Shown: positions 1 to 9,327, numbered from the stretch's first letter. The stretch: 64,000 nt of DNA from Rhodospirillales bacterium (GCA_020638365.1 JACKIQ010000001.1:310001-374000), one strand, 5' to 3'. Made by a program: numbers and translations. The notes: generated by a model from the sequence alone, not told the origin.

Positions 1-292
1 CGGGATTGACTATCTCGATGCCGATCGAGCAGGAATTGATATCCGTTTCGCCGTGCCAGTAGGACAGGCCGGCGTGCCATGCGCGCTTATCCTCCGGCAC
101 CAGATCATAGAGCGTGCCGTCGGTATCGACGAGGTAATGGGCGCTGACCTTGCTTTCAGGGTCGCTGAGCCGTTCGCGCGCGGCCAGCATGGTTTCCATG
201 CCGGTGTAATGCATGATGATGATGCTCGGCTCCACGCCGTCGGCGCGGTCTTCGTGATTGAGCGGGGATTTTGACTTCTTTTTCAGAAACAT
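1..292 (-). CDS. N-acetylmuramoyl-L-alanine amidase (AmpD-like), cut by window edge
   Basis: Reading the minus strand from an ATG at 292 gives 97 open codons that run off the left edge of the window. The translation has a short basic start (MFLKKKSKS), then IIIMHYTG at about residues 24-31, AHYLVDTDGTLYDLVPE at 51-67, RAWHAGLSYW at 70-79 and the SIGIEIVNP block at 89-97. These are the order and spacing of the Amidase_2 family, whose zinc ligands include the His of HYTG. The family cuts the bond between N-acetylmuramic acid and the stem peptide in wall turnover. No signal peptide is visible, which suggests a cytoplasmic AmpD-type recycling enzyme. The C-terminal part, with the remaining zinc ligands, lies outside the window. 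No strong ribosome site was seen, so the start is tentative. Confidence 0.88.
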   Translation of the reverse strand, partial: MFLKKKSKSPLNHEDRADGVEPSIIIMHYTGMETMLAARERLSDPESKVSAHYLVDTDGTLYDLVPEDKRAWHAGLSYWHGETDINSCSIGIEIVNP

Positions 293-382
293 TTTCAGAT
301 AACCGGCGAATAGAGGGTATGAGACCCAGTTCTTATAATATGGCTAATATTACACTAAATCCTTAACAAACAGGACAGGAAA

Positions 383-1048
383 ATGCGGATGTTCCCCCTC
401 TTGATGCTGGCTTTAACCCTTGGTTGCGCGGCCTTGCTGGTCTTCCGTCCGCCGCTTCTGGCCAAGGATTCCGGGGCGCGGACCCTCAGCCATGACCTGA
501 TGGATAAAAAGCCGGAGAATTACCCGGTGGCCACGCTGGCGGGGGGGTGTTTCTGGTGTACGGAGAGCGAATTCCGGGGGCTGGACGGGGTTTTGTATAC
601 CCGCGTGGGGTATATCGGCGGGCATCTTGAGAACCCGAAATACGAGGACACGCATGACAGCAAGAGCGGCCATGCGGAAGCCGTGGAGGTTACGTTCGAC
701 CCTTCGAAAATTTCATACCGCCAGCTGCTGGAGCATTTTTTCCTGAAGGCGCACGATCCCACGCAACTCAACCGGCAGGGGCCGGACGTGGGGACGCAGT
801 ACCGCTCGGCGATTTTCTATCACGACGCGGAGCAGAAAAAGATCGCCGAAGATTTGATTGCCGAACTGACGGAGAAGAAAAAATTCTCAAATCCGATCGT
901 CACGACGCTGGAGCCCGCCGGAACGTTCTGGGAGGCGGAAGGATATCATCAGCAATATTACGAGAAATTCGAGAAGAAAAACGGTAAACCGCATATCAAC
1001 GACTGGCTGAAACGGCAGGCGGACGGGCTGGGGATTAAGGGGGATTAA
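383..1048 (+). CDS. msrA: peptide methionine sulfoxide reductase MsrA, exported or anchored
   Basis: MsrA reduces the S form of methionine sulfoxide in damaged proteins. The 221-residue product has the family signature GCFWC at residues 55-59, with catalytic Cys56. It also has the GYIGGH and DPTQLNRQGPDVGTQYRS blocks and a C-terminal NDWLKR. Residues 4-21 are hydrophobic and precede the catalytic domain, so the enzyme is probably secreted or anchored facing the periplasm; many MsrA proteins are cytoplasmic and lack this. LTLGC at 11-15 resembles a lipobox but has Leu at -2, so I do not call it a lipoprotein. A purine-rich AGGACAGGAA precedes the ATG. It converges with the acetyltransferase gene, 9 bases apart. 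No MsrB gene is adjacent. Confidence 0.95.
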   Translation: MRMFPLLMLALTLGCAALLVFRPPLLAKDSGARTLSHDLMDKKPENYPVATLAGGCFWCTESEFRGLDGVLYTRVGYIGGHLENPKYEDTHDSKSGHAEAVEVTFDPSKISYRQLLEHFFLKAHDPTQLNRQGPDVGTQYRSAIFYHDAEQKKIAEDLIAELTEKKKFSNPIVTTLEPAGTFWEAEGYHQQYYEKFEKKNGKPHINDWLKRQADGLGIKGD

Positions 1049-1057
1049 GTTCGAAGA

Positions 1058-1933
1058 TCAGGCCATGCCGTCCTCGTTACGGCGGTCGTCGAGGCCGTGA
1101 TTCTCTTCCAAATCTGCTGCACTTTCCGGATACAGGTATTCCTCCGGACGCAACGGCGGAACGTATTTTAGCTGATCTAGGCGCTCCATCATTCCCTGAT
1201 ATTCCGGGTATTGTTCAGGGTTTTCGTAGCCGTAACATTCCCAGTAATCATGGATATGGCTGGCTATATTGTCCTTTTCGGGCGGGAAGGGCTTGCCCGG
1301 AACCGGAACGGAAATCAGCAAATAAGGGCGTGCCGATCCCCCTTGGTTCATCTTGTCCGGATCCAGAAAATCTATCGGGATCGCCCTTGCGTCAATTTTT
1401 GAATAGAACTTTACGCGCTCATGCGCATCATAAGGATCTGCTGGATCACGCCCTAAACGCGGGTCATGAATATGTGCGTACAGGCTATTGAGGTCACCTC
1501 CTCTGATTTGCGCATGATCTTTCAAGCCTTCTACTGTTTTTGTCGTCAGATAACGCCCAATCCCCTGCCCGCGCTGATTTTCATCGGTCACGAGATACCA
1601 CAAGGCCCCTGTGTTAGAGCCGGGAAAAAAAGCGCCTACTGCCAAGCCCTTTATGACGGCTTTTTCCGGGTCATCCAGATTCTCGCCCGCAACCGTAAAT
1701 ACATATCCGTCTTCTTCGGGCTTATAGGTGTGAGCGTCCTGCAAATCTCCGACGAGCTTCAAGGCTTCGTCCCCTTCATCCTTATCGAAGTTGGAAGGGA
1801 TCAATTCTTTGAGGGCGCGATCCAGCAACGCGCGATGCTCGGGCGTGTCCTGAAGGTTCAAAAATGTATTGAAATTCAGACGGCCGCCAAAGGTCGCCGC
1901 TAACGCCCGGTCCGGACCTTCTTCCGTACTCAT
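1058..1933 (-). CDS. GNAT-family N-acetyltransferase
   Basis: The 291-residue protein carries the GNAT acetyl-CoA site: a strand ending VTDEN, then QRGQGIG at residues 120-126, followed by RYLTTKTVEGL. This matches motif A (Q/R-x-x-G-x-G/A). The substrate cannot be told. About 115 residues precede motif A and the C-terminal 150 residues contain no domain I recognise, ending in an acidic tail, so it is longer than a minimal GNAT of about 150 residues. A GGGG run lies upstream of the ATG at 1933. It stands alone on the minus strand, converging with msrA. Confidence 0.8.
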   Translation of the reverse strand: MSTEEGPDRALAATFGGRLNFNTFLNLQDTPEHRALLDRALKELIPSNFDKDEGDEALKLVGDLQDAHTYKPEEDGYVFTVAGENLDDPEKAVIKGLAVGAFFPGSNTGALWYLVTDENQRGQGIGRYLTTKTVEGLKDHAQIRGGDLNSLYAHIHDPRLGRDPADPYDAHERVKFYSKIDARAIPIDFLDPDKMNQGGSARPYLLISVPVPGKPFPPEKDNIASHIHDYWECYGYENPEQYPEYQGMMERLDQLKYVPPLRPEEYLYPESAADLEENHGLDDRRNEDGMA

Positions 1934-2036
1934 TCACACCCCAAAATTCTTGTTCTTGTTTTTATAATATTATCAACAGTAACAGTTGTTTAGCGGGCAG
2001 GTCAAGAAAAACGCCCTGAACTCCGGAATTCAGGGT

Positions 2037-2582
2037 TTAAGACCATTTTTTGGATGTGTTGGCAGGCGGAAAGAGGACATTTCCCAAATTATCAATAAAA
2101 TCCTGCTGCTGGGGGATCGGGCTGCCTTCGGCGCGGGCGACCTTTTCAACCAGTTCGACGGCGGAGCGTTTTTGCTCCTCGCTGAATTTGGCGAGGTTCG
2201 GCTCGAAAAAAAGCTCCAGATTATTAATCACCTGCTGGTCGTCGGCGACCAGATAGCTGCACGCGGCCAGCATGTCGGCGGCGTCCCGTTCGGAGAGGTG
2301 GAACTCCTGCCGGAAGGATTCCAGCATGACCGTCTTTTGTTCGCGGGTGACGTCGCCGGAACAGCGGGCCATCGCGTACATGAGGCAGGCGGTCGCCTCC
2401 ATCGGGCTGGTGATTTTGTAAATCGGGTCGGTCTGATGGATTTGCCGCCAGGCGCGGCGGCGCTGCCACGCGAAGGGGTTGAGCCAGCCGATCCATCCGA
2501 AATTAACGCCAGAGCGCGAGATCATGCTCAGGTAAAACAGGATCGTGACGATTGAGCCTAATATCCCGAGGATTATATGCAT
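2037..2582 (-). CDS. membrane-anchored TerB-like helical protein
   Basis: I place the start at the ATG at 2582 because GGAGGG lies about ten bases upstream; an in-frame upstream start (2639) lacks a ribosome site. The product is 181 residues. Residues 1-20 form one transmembrane segment, followed by a basic-aromatic stretch (NPFAWQRRRAW at 35-45). Residues 60-175 are helical with the TerB/DjlA-N pattern: a small-residue helix with conserved acidic positions, then SERDAADMLAACSYLV. TerB-like domains occur in tellurite-resistance and envelope-stress proteins, but their function is not settled. A second TerB-family protein lies at 42063-42581 without the anchor. The gene is downstream of ileS on the same strand, 93 bases away, so co-transcription is possible. 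Confidence 0.6.
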   Translation of the reverse strand: MHIILGILGSIVTILFYLSMISRSGVNFGWIGWLNPFAWQRRRAWRQIHQTDPIYKITSPMEATACLMYAMARCSGDVTREQKTVMLESFRQEFHLSERDAADMLAACSYLVADDQQVINNLELFFEPNLAKFSEEQKRSAVELVEKVARAEGSPIPQQQDFIDNLGNVLFPPANTSKKWS

Positions 2583-2675
2583 ATCCCTGTTTCCTCCCTT
2601 AATAATGGTAAAAGTACCCAAGAAGCCGAACTCATGCAAATAAAAAGGCCGATTTCACCTTTGGGCGTCGCCTAT

Positions 2676-5639
2676 TTAGGCCGCTTCACTTTTTTTGAGC
2701 GCTTCGACGGCATCCGTGCAGCGGTTGCAGAGGGACGTCTCCTCCTTCACCTCGGGCAGGACTTTCCAGCAGCGGGCGCATTTTTCGCCGGGGGCTTTTT
2801 CCACCGCGACGGAGGCTTCGCCCTTCGCGAATTTCGCCGGGGCCGTGATGCAGATTTCCGCGAGGTCGAGATTTTCCAGCGCCTTCGTGTCGGCGGCGTC
2901 CAGCGTGACGGTCGGCAGAGCTTCCAGCGACGATGCGACAATTTTCTGGGCGCGCAGAGGTTCGATGGCTTCGAGGACCTTCTTGCGTATGGCTTTGATC
3001 TTTTCCCACTTCTCTGCGAGCGCATCGTTTTTGCAGTTCGCGTGGACTTCGGGGAAAATTCTCAGATGGACGCTTTCGACATCTTCGAATACACCTTCGG
3101 GGCGCGCGAGCCATGCTTCCTCCGCCGTGAAGGCGAGGATGGGGGCGAGCCATGCGGTGAGGCTGTTGAAGATTTCCGCCATCACCGTGCGGGTTGCGCG
3201 GCGTTCGAATAAATCCGGGCGGTCGCAATAGAGGCGATCCTTTCGGATGTCGAAATAGAAGGCCGAGAGATCCTCGTTACAGAAATCGTGGAGCAGCTTG
3301 GCAACTTTGCCGAATTCGTAATTCTGAATATAGGCGCGGACCTTTTGATCCACCTCGTACACCTTATGCAGCATGAGCTGTTCGAGCTCGGGGAGTTTTT
3401 TGATTTCTCCCAAATCCACAGCTTCGTCCTTCGTAAACCCATCCAACGCGCCGAGCAAAAAGCGCAGCGTGTTGCGGATGCGGCGATAGAGATCGCCCAC
3501 AGTGGTCAGCGTGTCCTTGCCGATGCGGATATCCTCCGCATAATCGGAGGTCATCGTCCAGAGGCGCAGGATGTCGGCACCGGATTGTTCCATCACCTTG
3601 AGCGGATCAACCACATTGCCGAGCGATTTGGACATTTTGTAGCCCTTTTCGTCCAGCACGAACCCGTGAGTCAGCACGACTTCGTAAGGTGCATGGCCGC
3701 GTGTGCCGCAGCTTTCGAGCAGGGAGGAATGGAACCAGCCACGATGCTGGTCGGAGCCTTCGAGGTAGATGTTTGCTGTGCGCTTGCCCGCAGGGCGTTG
3801 CAGTTCTTCGCGCTGTTCGCAGACGAAAGCGTGGGTGGAACCGGATTCAAACCAGACGTCGACGATGTCGAAGACCTGTTCGTAATCGTCGGCCTTATAT
3901 TCATTACCGAGGAAGTCCTGTGGGTCGCGTGACCACCATGCGTCGGAGCCTTCTTTTTCGAAAATGTCGAAGATGCGGTTGAAGACATTTTCATCCTTGA
4001 GCATCTCGCCCGTTTCGCGGTGCAGGAAGAGTGCGATGGGTACACCCCAGGCGCGCTGGCGCGAGATACACCAGTCGGGACGATTTTCGATCATCGCGGT
4101 GATGCGGGCCTCGCCCTTTCCGGGCACCCATTTTGTGTCTTTGATGGCTTTTAAAGCCGTTTCGCGCAGGCCGAGTTCGTTATCCATCGCGATAAACCAT
4201 TGCGGGGTTGCGCGGAAGATGACGGGCGCTTTTGAGCGCCAGCTGTGCGGGTATTCGTGCTTGATTGAGCCCTTGGCGACCAGCATTCCAGCTTCGTCCA
4301 GCGCCTTGATGGGGGCGAAGTTGCCCTGCCCCATCTTGCCGTTTTGATCGTAAATTTCGAGACCTGCGAACAGCGGCACGTGCGGGCGAAAGCGTCCGTC
4401 GTCGGTGACGTTGTCGGTGAGTTCTATACCTGTATTTTGATCCCACCCTGCATCTTCAAGCAAGCTTTCATCAATTTTCCGATTTTTCGCGGCAAATAAT
4501 ATTCCTTTATTCGCAAGCCCCTCTATCATCAATTGTTTGTTATAATTAATAACCAACATAAAGTCGTCCGCGCCGTGTGAGGGGGCAATATGAACAAATC
4601 CGGTTCCGGCCTCGGTCGTTACGAAATCGGCGTAGAGCATCGGCACGTCAAATTCATAACCCTGCCCGCGCAGGGGGTGCGCGCAGACGGTTCCGGCCAG
4701 CTCTTCGCCTTTAACTGTTGCGAGAATTTCATGGCCCGTGATTTTTGCATCCTTACAGACCTGTTCGATGAGGGCATGCGCGATCACCAGCTTGTCGCCG
4801 ACCTTCGCTTTGCTGTCCTGCCCTGCTTCCGTGATTTTCAGCACAACATAATCGAATGTTCCATAGGCCACTCCACGGTTAGATGGAAGCGTCCACGGGG
4901 TGGTTGTCCAGATGACCACGTTTGCGCCTTCGAGAGCTTCAACAGAAGCTTTTACAACCGGAAACTTCACCCAGACGGTGATGGATTTGTGTTCGGCGTA
5001 TTCGATTTCGGCTTCGGCGAGCGCGGTTTTTTCGACTGTCGACCACATGACGGGTTTGAGGCCTTTATAGAGGCCGCCGTTAAGCGCGAATTTATGGATT
5101 TCCTTGGCGATTGACGCTTCGGAGGGCAGGTTCATCGTCAGGTAAGGGTCTTCCCAATCGCCGGTGACGCCTAATCTCTGAAACTGTTCGCTTTGCGTAT
5201 CGACCCACTGGCGGGCGAATTTGCGGCATTCCTCGCGGAAAGTCAGGATATCGACATCATCCTTATTCTTGCCGGAGTCTCTATATTGTTCTTCGATCTT
5301 CCATTCGATGGGCAGGCCGTGGCAATCCCACCCTGGCACGTACGGGGCGTCGTAGCCGAGCATGGCGAAGGATTTCACCACTACGTCCTTAAGGATCTTG
5401 TTCACGGCGTGGCCGATATGGATGTTGCCGTTCGCGTAGGGCGGGCCGTCGTGAAGGATGTATTTCTCTTTGCCCTTCGCGGCTTCGCGCATTTTGTTAT
5501 AGAGGTCGATCTTGTTCCAGTGTGCGAGGATTTCCGGCTCTTTCTGCGGCAGGCCCGCGCGCATGGGGAAATCCGTCTTGGGCAGGAAGACGGTCTGGCG
5601 GTATAGATCTTCTTTTTTCTTATCGTTCTGGTCAGTCAT
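2676..5639 (-). CDS. ileS: isoleucyl-tRNA synthetase
   Basis: IleS charges tRNA-Ile with isoleucine and edits valine. The 987-residue protein has the class I HIGH motif at residues 74-77 ([11 protein letters not shown]), the [10 protein letters not shown] block just after it, the CP1 editing domain with TTTPWTLP and [12 protein letters not shown], and KMSKS at 668-672. The C-terminal zinc finger has two Cys pairs near residues 953-973 (KCARCW and LCNRC). The length is normal for a bacterial IleS of the zinc-finger type. In many alphaproteobacteria ileS lies between ribF and lspA; here those two are about 3.6 kb further on and the bufferin operon occupies the space between them. The ATG at 5639 is taken as the start. 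Confidence 0.98.
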   Translation of the reverse strand: MTDQNDKKKEDLYRQTVFLPKTDFPMRAGLPQKEPEILAHWNKIDLYNKMREAAKGKEKYILHDGPPYANGNIHIGHAVNKILKDVVVKSFAMLGYDAPYVPGWDCHGLPIEWKIEEQYRDSGKNKDDVDILTFREECRKFARQWVDTQSEQFQRLGVTGDWEDPYLTMNLPSEASIAKEIHKFALNGGLYKGLKPVMWSTVEKTALAEAEIEYAEHKSITVWVKFPVVKASVEALEGANVVIWTTTPWTLPSNRGVAYGTFDYVVLKITEAGQDSKAKVGDKLVIAHALIEQVCKDAKITGHEILATVKGEELAGTVCAHPLRGQGYEFDVPMLYADFVTTEAGTGFVHIAPSHGADDFMLVINYNKQLMIEGLANKGILFAAKNRKIDESLLEDAGWDQNTGIELTDNVTDDGRFRPHVPLFAGLEIYDQNGKMGQGNFAPIKALDEAGMLVAKGSIKHEYPHSWRSKAPVIFRATPQWFIAMDNELGLRETALKAIKDTKWVPGKGEARITAMIENRPDWCISRQRAWGVPIALFLHRETGEMLKDENVFNRIFDIFEKEGSDAWWSRDPQDFLGNEYKADDYEQVFDIVDVWFESGSTHAFVCEQREELQRPAGKRTANIYLEGSDQHRGWFHSSLLESCGTRGHAPYEVVLTHGFVLDEKGYKMSKSLGNVVDPLKVMEQSGADILRLWTMTSDYAEDIRIGKDTLTTVGDLYRRIRNTLRFLLGALDGFTKDEAVDLGEIKKLPELEQLMLHKVYEVDQKVRAYIQNYEFGKVAKLLHDFCNEDLSAFYFDIRKDRLYCDRPDLFERRATRTVMAEIFNSLTAWLAPILAFTAEEAWLARPEGVFEDVESVHLRIFPEVHANCKNDALAEKWEKIKAIRKKVLEAIEPLRAQKIVASSLEALPTVTLDAADTKALENLDLAEICITAPAKFAKGEASVAVEKAPGEKCARCWKVLPEVKEETSLCNRCTDAVEALKKSEAA

Positions 5640-5822
5640 AATTCAGGTCGCGCTCCTTTGAACGCCTTGTAATCTAGTGTTTTTTGCTGAAAGTACAAGG
5701 TGGCTTTAGCGCTAAAATCAGGCAAAAGCGGGATATCCCGGTCTCAGGCCCTTATCCCCTGAGCCGGGCCGATAATTCGTATGATTTGTCTCAGGCGCGG
5801 TTTCATGGGGCGATCATTGCAA

Positions 5823-5865
5823 ATCATAAAAAGAAAGGCAAGGATTCTCCGGAATCCCTGCCTTT
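5823..5865 (-). terminator. Rho-independent terminator of the small-gene pair
   Basis: Positions 5834-5865 form a 14-bp hairpin with one mismatch (AAGGCA-AGGATTC against GAATCC-CTGCCTT) and a four-base TCCG loop. On the minus strand it is followed by TTTCTTTTTATG. It lies about 70 bases past the stop of the 92-residue ORF. The stretch 5640-5934 holds this hairpin and no gene that I can support. Confidence 0.75.
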
Positions 5866-5934
5866 GACTTAAATAGTCAGTAAGAGGAGGTGTAAATCTA
5901 AAAAACCGTTCTCCGCTATTCCGACTTATATTCG

Positions 5935-6213
5935 TTAGCCCATCTGCACGGTTACAACCGGCTCTGAACTTATTCCTTTTTGTTCTTCGTGCTCGCCTTC
6001 GCCCATCTGACGAACTTTTGTTTTTACTTCGTGGCGGCGGTCTTTTTTTGCTGCCTGCTCGCCCCAGAGCGCTTCATTTGTGCCCTGCTGAAAACGGGGC
6101 GTGTTTGATCCTGCGAACGCCTTTTCCAGATCGTCCTCGCGCCAGCCCAACTGGGCGTCGTTTGCTGGCGAGCCGGAAAGCGCGTGTTCATTGTCGCCCA
6201 TCTGATATGCCAT
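5935..6213 (-). CDS. small hydrophilic protein with repeated QMG motif
   Basis: This 92-residue, highly charged protein has no signal peptide or membrane segment and matches no family I recognise. It contains a repeated motif: YQMGDNEHALSG at residues 4-15, RQMGEGEHEEQKG near residue 70, and a bare VQMG at the very end. The middle is rich in Gln, Lys and Arg. It follows a 56-residue ORF on the same strand, 22 bases apart, and the pair is bracketed by one terminator upstream and one downstream. That isolation as a unit supports real expression. The start ATG at 6213 has only a weak AAGGGCAAG upstream; Met5 is an alternative. Confidence 0.55.
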   Translation of the reverse strand: MAYQMGDNEHALSGSPANDAQLGWREDDLEKAFAGSNTPRFQQGTNEALWGEQAAKKDRRHEVKTKVRQMGEGEHEEQKGISSEPVVTVQMG

Positions 6214-6235
6214 GACACTTGCCCTTTTTCTTTAT

Positions 6236-6406
6236 TTACAACTGGATCTGCTGGGCCATCGCCTGCTCGGCCTTGATGCGCTCCAGTTCGGTATCCCGTC
6301 TTTGCTGTTGCTGGACGGGCCATTCCCGTGCTGCAGCTTCTTGATTCTCGCCTGCGAATTCGGTCGTCAGGGTCGCGTCACCTGTTTTGGAATTTGTATC
6401 GTACAT
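6236..6406 (-). CDS. very small hypothetical protein (56 aa)
   Basis: The minus strand from an ATG at 6406 encodes 56 residues, beginning MYDTNSKTGDATLTTEFAGE and ending AMAQQIQL before TAA. It is Gln- and Glu-rich, with a likely helix (RRDTELERIKAEQAMAQQ), and has no membrane segment. No family is recognised. Support comes from context: it starts about 30 bases after a terminator that ends the AEC permease transcript, and it is followed at once by the 92-residue gene on the same strand. The ribosome site is weak (AGAGTTAAG). Confidence 0.45.
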   Translation of the reverse strand: MYDTNSKTGDATLTTEFAGENQEAAAREWPVQQQQRRDTELERIKAEQAMAQQIQL

Positions 6407-6431
6407 TGCTTAACTCTACGCTTTAACTTAT

Positions 6432-6457
6432 TCAAAAAGCCCGAAAAACAGGGGCTT
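6432..6457 (-). terminator. Rho-independent terminator after the AEC permease gene
   Basis: On the minus strand AAGCCC (6457-6452) pairs with GGGCTT (6442-6437) across a nine-base loop and is followed by TTTTT. It lies about 100 bases past the stop of the permease gene and just before the 56-residue ORF, so it separates the two transcripts. Confidence 0.6.
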
Positions 6458-6558
6458 GCACGGGCGAGGTTATACGCCTCCCCCCCGAAAAGGGCACGTG
6501 TTTTTTTTGCATGCCCGACATGCACCAATGTCACAGCTACAGATTTATAGATATGCGG

Positions 6559-7500
6559 TCAGCGTATACCCAACAGCCAGATCATGGCCGGGATGTAGAC
6601 GAGCGCGAAAATCGTACTCAGTAGAATAGTGGTCGCGGCTTTTTCCGGTTTCATGTTCATCTGGGCGGCGAAGGCGGCGATATTGGCGGCCGGGGGTACC
6701 AAAGACATTATAAGAATGAGGTTATGGATGTCCTGCGGGTACCATTGGAGAACCGCCTTGTCGAAGAGGACGAACGTGTAGACGAGGACGGGCCATGCTA
6801 AGAACTTCCCCAGAAAGACCAGAGCCATAAAGCGCGGGCCGATCACAAGCTTCTGCACGCCTGCGAGTGCGGCCCCGACAATCATCATGCCCAGAACGAC
6901 ATACGCGCCCTTGAAATAGGCCCAGTATGTCCAGAACAATTCGGGCGGCTTATAGCCGAGGCCGTTCGCTATGAATCCTAAAGTAATCGCGTAAAGGGCG
7001 GGAAACTTGGCCAGCTTTTTGAGGCTGGTTTTGACGTCGAAGGCTCCGCGCGCGGCCAGATAATAGCCGTAAGTCGCCTCATAGACCGAGCCGCCGAGCA
7101 TCATAAAGATGTAAATGGCCGTCTGCTGTTCGTTAAACAGGAGGAAGACGAGAGGAAGCCCGAAATAACCCGTATTGCCCATGGAGCAGCACATGGCCAT
7201 GAGGTTGGCCGTATTATCGCCGTAGACTTTTTTGCCGAGGGCTAAAAATCCTACGCCCGTGATGACGCTAACCACAAAAATTACTATCGGCAGCAGGATA
7301 TAGGAGGGCTGGAACTCCAGATTGACCACAAAGCCAAAAACCACGATTGGCATGAACATGAAAATTGCCAGCGAAGCTAGGCTCTGGCGGTCTACCTTCA
7401 GGTAGCGCGCGGCCACAAAGCCCATTCCGATCAGGATGTAGAGGGGCAATAGGTTTGTGAGCAAAGAGAAGAAAACGTCCATATTCCGGCCTGAAATCAC
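6559..7500 (-). CDS. AEC-family permease (auxin efflux carrier-like)
   Basis: The 313-residue product is almost entirely hydrophobic, with about ten transmembrane helices in two inverted halves. The conserved MGNTGYFGLPL block sits near residue 107 and a matching VPPAANIAAFAAQMN block near residue 266; both are typical crossover regions of the AEC (auxin efflux/malonate permease) family. Family members export or take up carboxylates and related acids, but the substrate cannot be inferred here. The start shown is a GTG with AGGGGG four bases upstream; the in-frame ATG at 7482 (MDVFFSLLTN) is an equally plausible start. It is a single gene with its own terminator. Confidence 0.9.
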   Translation of the reverse strand: MISGRNMDVFFSLLTNLLPLYILIGMGFVAARYLKVDRQSLASLAIFMFMPIVVFGFVVNLEFQPSYILLPIVIFVVSVITGVGFLALGKKVYGDNTANLMAMCCSMGNTGYFGLPLVFLLFNEQQTAIYIFMMLGGSVYEATYGYYLAARGAFDVKTSLKKLAKFPALYAITLGFIANGLGYKPPELFWTYWAYFKGAYVVLGMMIVGAALAGVQKLVIGPRFMALVFLGKFLAWPVLVYTFVLFDKAVLQWYPQDIHNLILIMSLVPPAANIAAFAAQMNMKPEKAATTILLSTIFALVYIPAMIWLLGIR

Positions 7501-7622
7501 ATTTCCCCCTAGGCATAGCAGGTTCCCTTTTGCTTTTGCAGGGGGTTTTGCGATATAAAATCCTTTATTAAAGGCCGTTCTATAAAGTAGCGGAAAGAAA
7601 AGATTTACGGCGTAGCGTACCC

Positions 7623-8309
7623 ATGAAGAATATTCTCCAATCCGTCCGGCGTTTTTTATCGGGTGATACCCTGTCGGGGGCGTTTTCGGAACCGGCGGGC
7701 GAGCCGGACTGGGAACGGGAAATCGCCGAGCGGTCCGAACGGTATCGAACCGTCATGCTGGAACGGATCGCGCGGTTTTCAGAGCAGCATAAGGATTCAA
7801 TCCAGGTTCCCGACCGGCTTTTTCACGGCGGCTTGCAGGGGGGCCTGACCCGCCTTGATCCTGAGCTGGGGCAAGGGCTGGGGGTCTGGTTTCAGGACGA
7901 TCTTATCGAAGCGGCGCACTTTATCGTTTCCAGAAACACTCAGCCGTCAACGCACACGCCCTATCCCGATACGGCGCCGAGCATTTACGAAGTTTCTCTG
8001 AATGTCAAAAAATTTGCCCTTTTTCCCGATGAAGGATCGCTTTACAGCATGGGAATCGAGGAACCGGGAGACGACCACGATTTGCAGTTCAAGCCCGGCG
8101 ACCTGCACGATCTGCATAATGTCCGCCGCGCCCTTGTTGCCGCCGGCTATGACGGTATTCATCTATTGAGGGAGAACACGTTCTCCGTGCTTGACAGTCA
8201 GGCTATTACCATTATCGGCGAACACGACCCGGTTCCGATCTACAATCAGCACGTCCGCCCGAGGCTCTCCATGACTCACGGTGATCCCTTTCCGTGGGTC
8301 CCCGAATAA
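7623..8309 (+). CDS. putative ADP-ribosyltransferase-fold protein
   Basis: The 228-residue soluble protein has no signal peptide. Its motif series resembles the compact ADP-ribosyltransferase fold of phage and toxin-related proteins. LFHGG at 66-70 matches the NAD-binding (Y/F)HGT strand. GQGLGVWFQDDLIEAAHF at 83-100 matches the G-x-(Y/F)F-T-D-x-x-x-x-A-x-x-(Y/F) element. YEVSLNVKKFALFP at 122-135 matches the strand often reading L-x-(I/V)-K-N-P. GYDGIHLL at 175-182 and VLDSQAITII at 189-198 match the GYDGI...(F/L)-x-x-x-Q-I-K-S end. The aromatic and C-terminal catalytic positions are not clear, so activity is uncertain. It could be an effector, a toxin or a regulatory enzyme. It stands alone, converging with ribF two bases away. 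Confidence 0.45.
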   Translation: MKNILQSVRRFLSGDTLSGAFSEPAGEPDWEREIAERSERYRTVMLERIARFSEQHKDSIQVPDRLFHGGLQGGLTRLDPELGQGLGVWFQDDLIEAAHFIVSRNTQPSTHTPYPDTAPSIYEVSLNVKKFALFPDEGSLYSMGIEEPGDDHDLQFKPGDLHDLHNVRRALVAAGYDGIHLLRENTFSVLDSQAITIIGEHDPVPIYNQHVRPRLSMTHGDPFPWVPE

Positions 8310-8311
8310 TT

Positions 8312-9241
8312 TTATTTGCGCACGTTGAGAATATCCCGAGCCTGTGCGCAGTCCTTTTCCATCTGGACGATGAGGTCCTGCACGTTGGCGAACTTCGCCT
8401 CGCTGCGCAGGCGGGTGACGGGGCGTACGTGCAGGGTCTTTCCATAGATTTCAAGATCAAAATCAAAAATAAAGGTTTCGACCTGCGCCGTGGGGACCTT
8501 GAACATCGGGCGGATACCGATATTTACGGCGGCGGGATGCCATTGCTCTTCGCCTTCAAGCCGGGCGAAGGCCGCGTAAACGCCATAGGCCGGATGCAGG
8601 GTTTCGCCGAGCGCCATATTCGCCGTGGGGTATCCGAGTTCGCGACCGCGCCGGTCGCCGCGCACGATCTCTCCGCGCACCTCCCATTCCCATCCGAGAA
8701 GCGCATTTGCCGCTCCGATTTCCCCCCTCCGCAAATGCTGGCGGATGCGGCTGGAAGATATCTCATCGCCTTTTTCCTGCTTAATCTCTTCTATAACCGT
8801 TACCGGGATGCCCGCGCTTTCTATCATCTTAGGCGTGCCGGAGCGCATCTGGCCGAAGCGAAAATCGAACCCTACGATCACATGACCGGCTGCCAGTTCT
8901 TTCTGGAGGACAGTGTCGATAAAACCCTGTGCGCTCAGGCTGGCGAAATCCCAATCGAAGGTTTTGTAAAAGAGATGCCCGACGCCCTCTTTCTTTAGCC
9001 TTTCGGCTTTCAGGCTTTTCGGGGTGATGCGGCAGGGCGGTTCGTCGGGACGAAAAAGTTCGCGCGGGTGCGGCTCGAACGTCAGCACAGCAAGCGGCTT
9101 TCCCAGAGAGGCTGCGCATTCCTTTGCGCGGTTGAGCAAAACCTGATGCCCCTTGTGAACGCCATCGAAATTGCCGATCACGACGACCGCGCCTTTAGCT
9201 TCCGGGGGAATTGATTGTGCTCCTATGTTATAGGTTTTCAT
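8312..9241 (-). CDS. ribF: bifunctional riboflavin kinase / FAD synthetase
   Basis: RibF phosphorylates riboflavin to FMN and adenylates FMN to FAD. I choose the ATG at 9241 (MKTYNIGAQS) because AAGGAAAAACG lies just upstream; the longer form adds 15 unlikely residues. In the resulting 309 residues the adenylyltransferase domain shows GNFDGVHKGH at 23-32 and ISSSRIR at 161-167. The kinase domain has GYPTAN at 203-208, then YGVYAA and VETFIFDFD. Length is normal for the family. In many alphaproteobacteria ribF leads an ileS-lspA run; here a bufferin operon separates it from lspA. Confidence 0.96.
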   Translation of the reverse strand: MKTYNIGAQSIPPEAKGAVVVIGNFDGVHKGHQVLLNRAKECAASLGKPLAVLTFEPHPRELFRPDEPPCRITPKSLKAERLKKEGVGHLFYKTFDWDFASLSAQGFIDTVLQKELAAGHVIVGFDFRFGQMRSGTPKMIESAGIPVTVIEEIKQEKGDEISSSRIRQHLRRGEIGAANALLGWEWEVRGEIVRGDRRGRELGYPTANMALGETLHPAYGVYAAFARLEGEEQWHPAAVNIGIRPMFKVPTAQVETFIFDFDLEIYGKTLHVRPVTRLRSEAKFANVQDLIVQMEKDCAQARDILNVRK

Positions 9242-9327
9242 ACGTTTTTCCTTTTCCGAAAAAATACCCTTAGAAAGTCCCGGCACAAAAATCCATCAAA
9301 AATGACTCCCTTGACTCAGAAAAACTA

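Noticed and set aside
53..274. 73-residue plus-strand ORF at the left edge
   Set aside because: It is antisense to a well-supported amidase frame and has no ribosome site or protein-like composition.
5684..5872. 62-residue plus-strand ORF in the gap after ileS
   Set aside because: It runs over the hairpin terminator of the minus-strand pair and has no ribosome site; no family match.
6212..6550. 112-residue plus-strand ORF
   Set aside because: It overlaps the 56-residue minus-strand ORF and a terminator; the minus-strand unit has better context.
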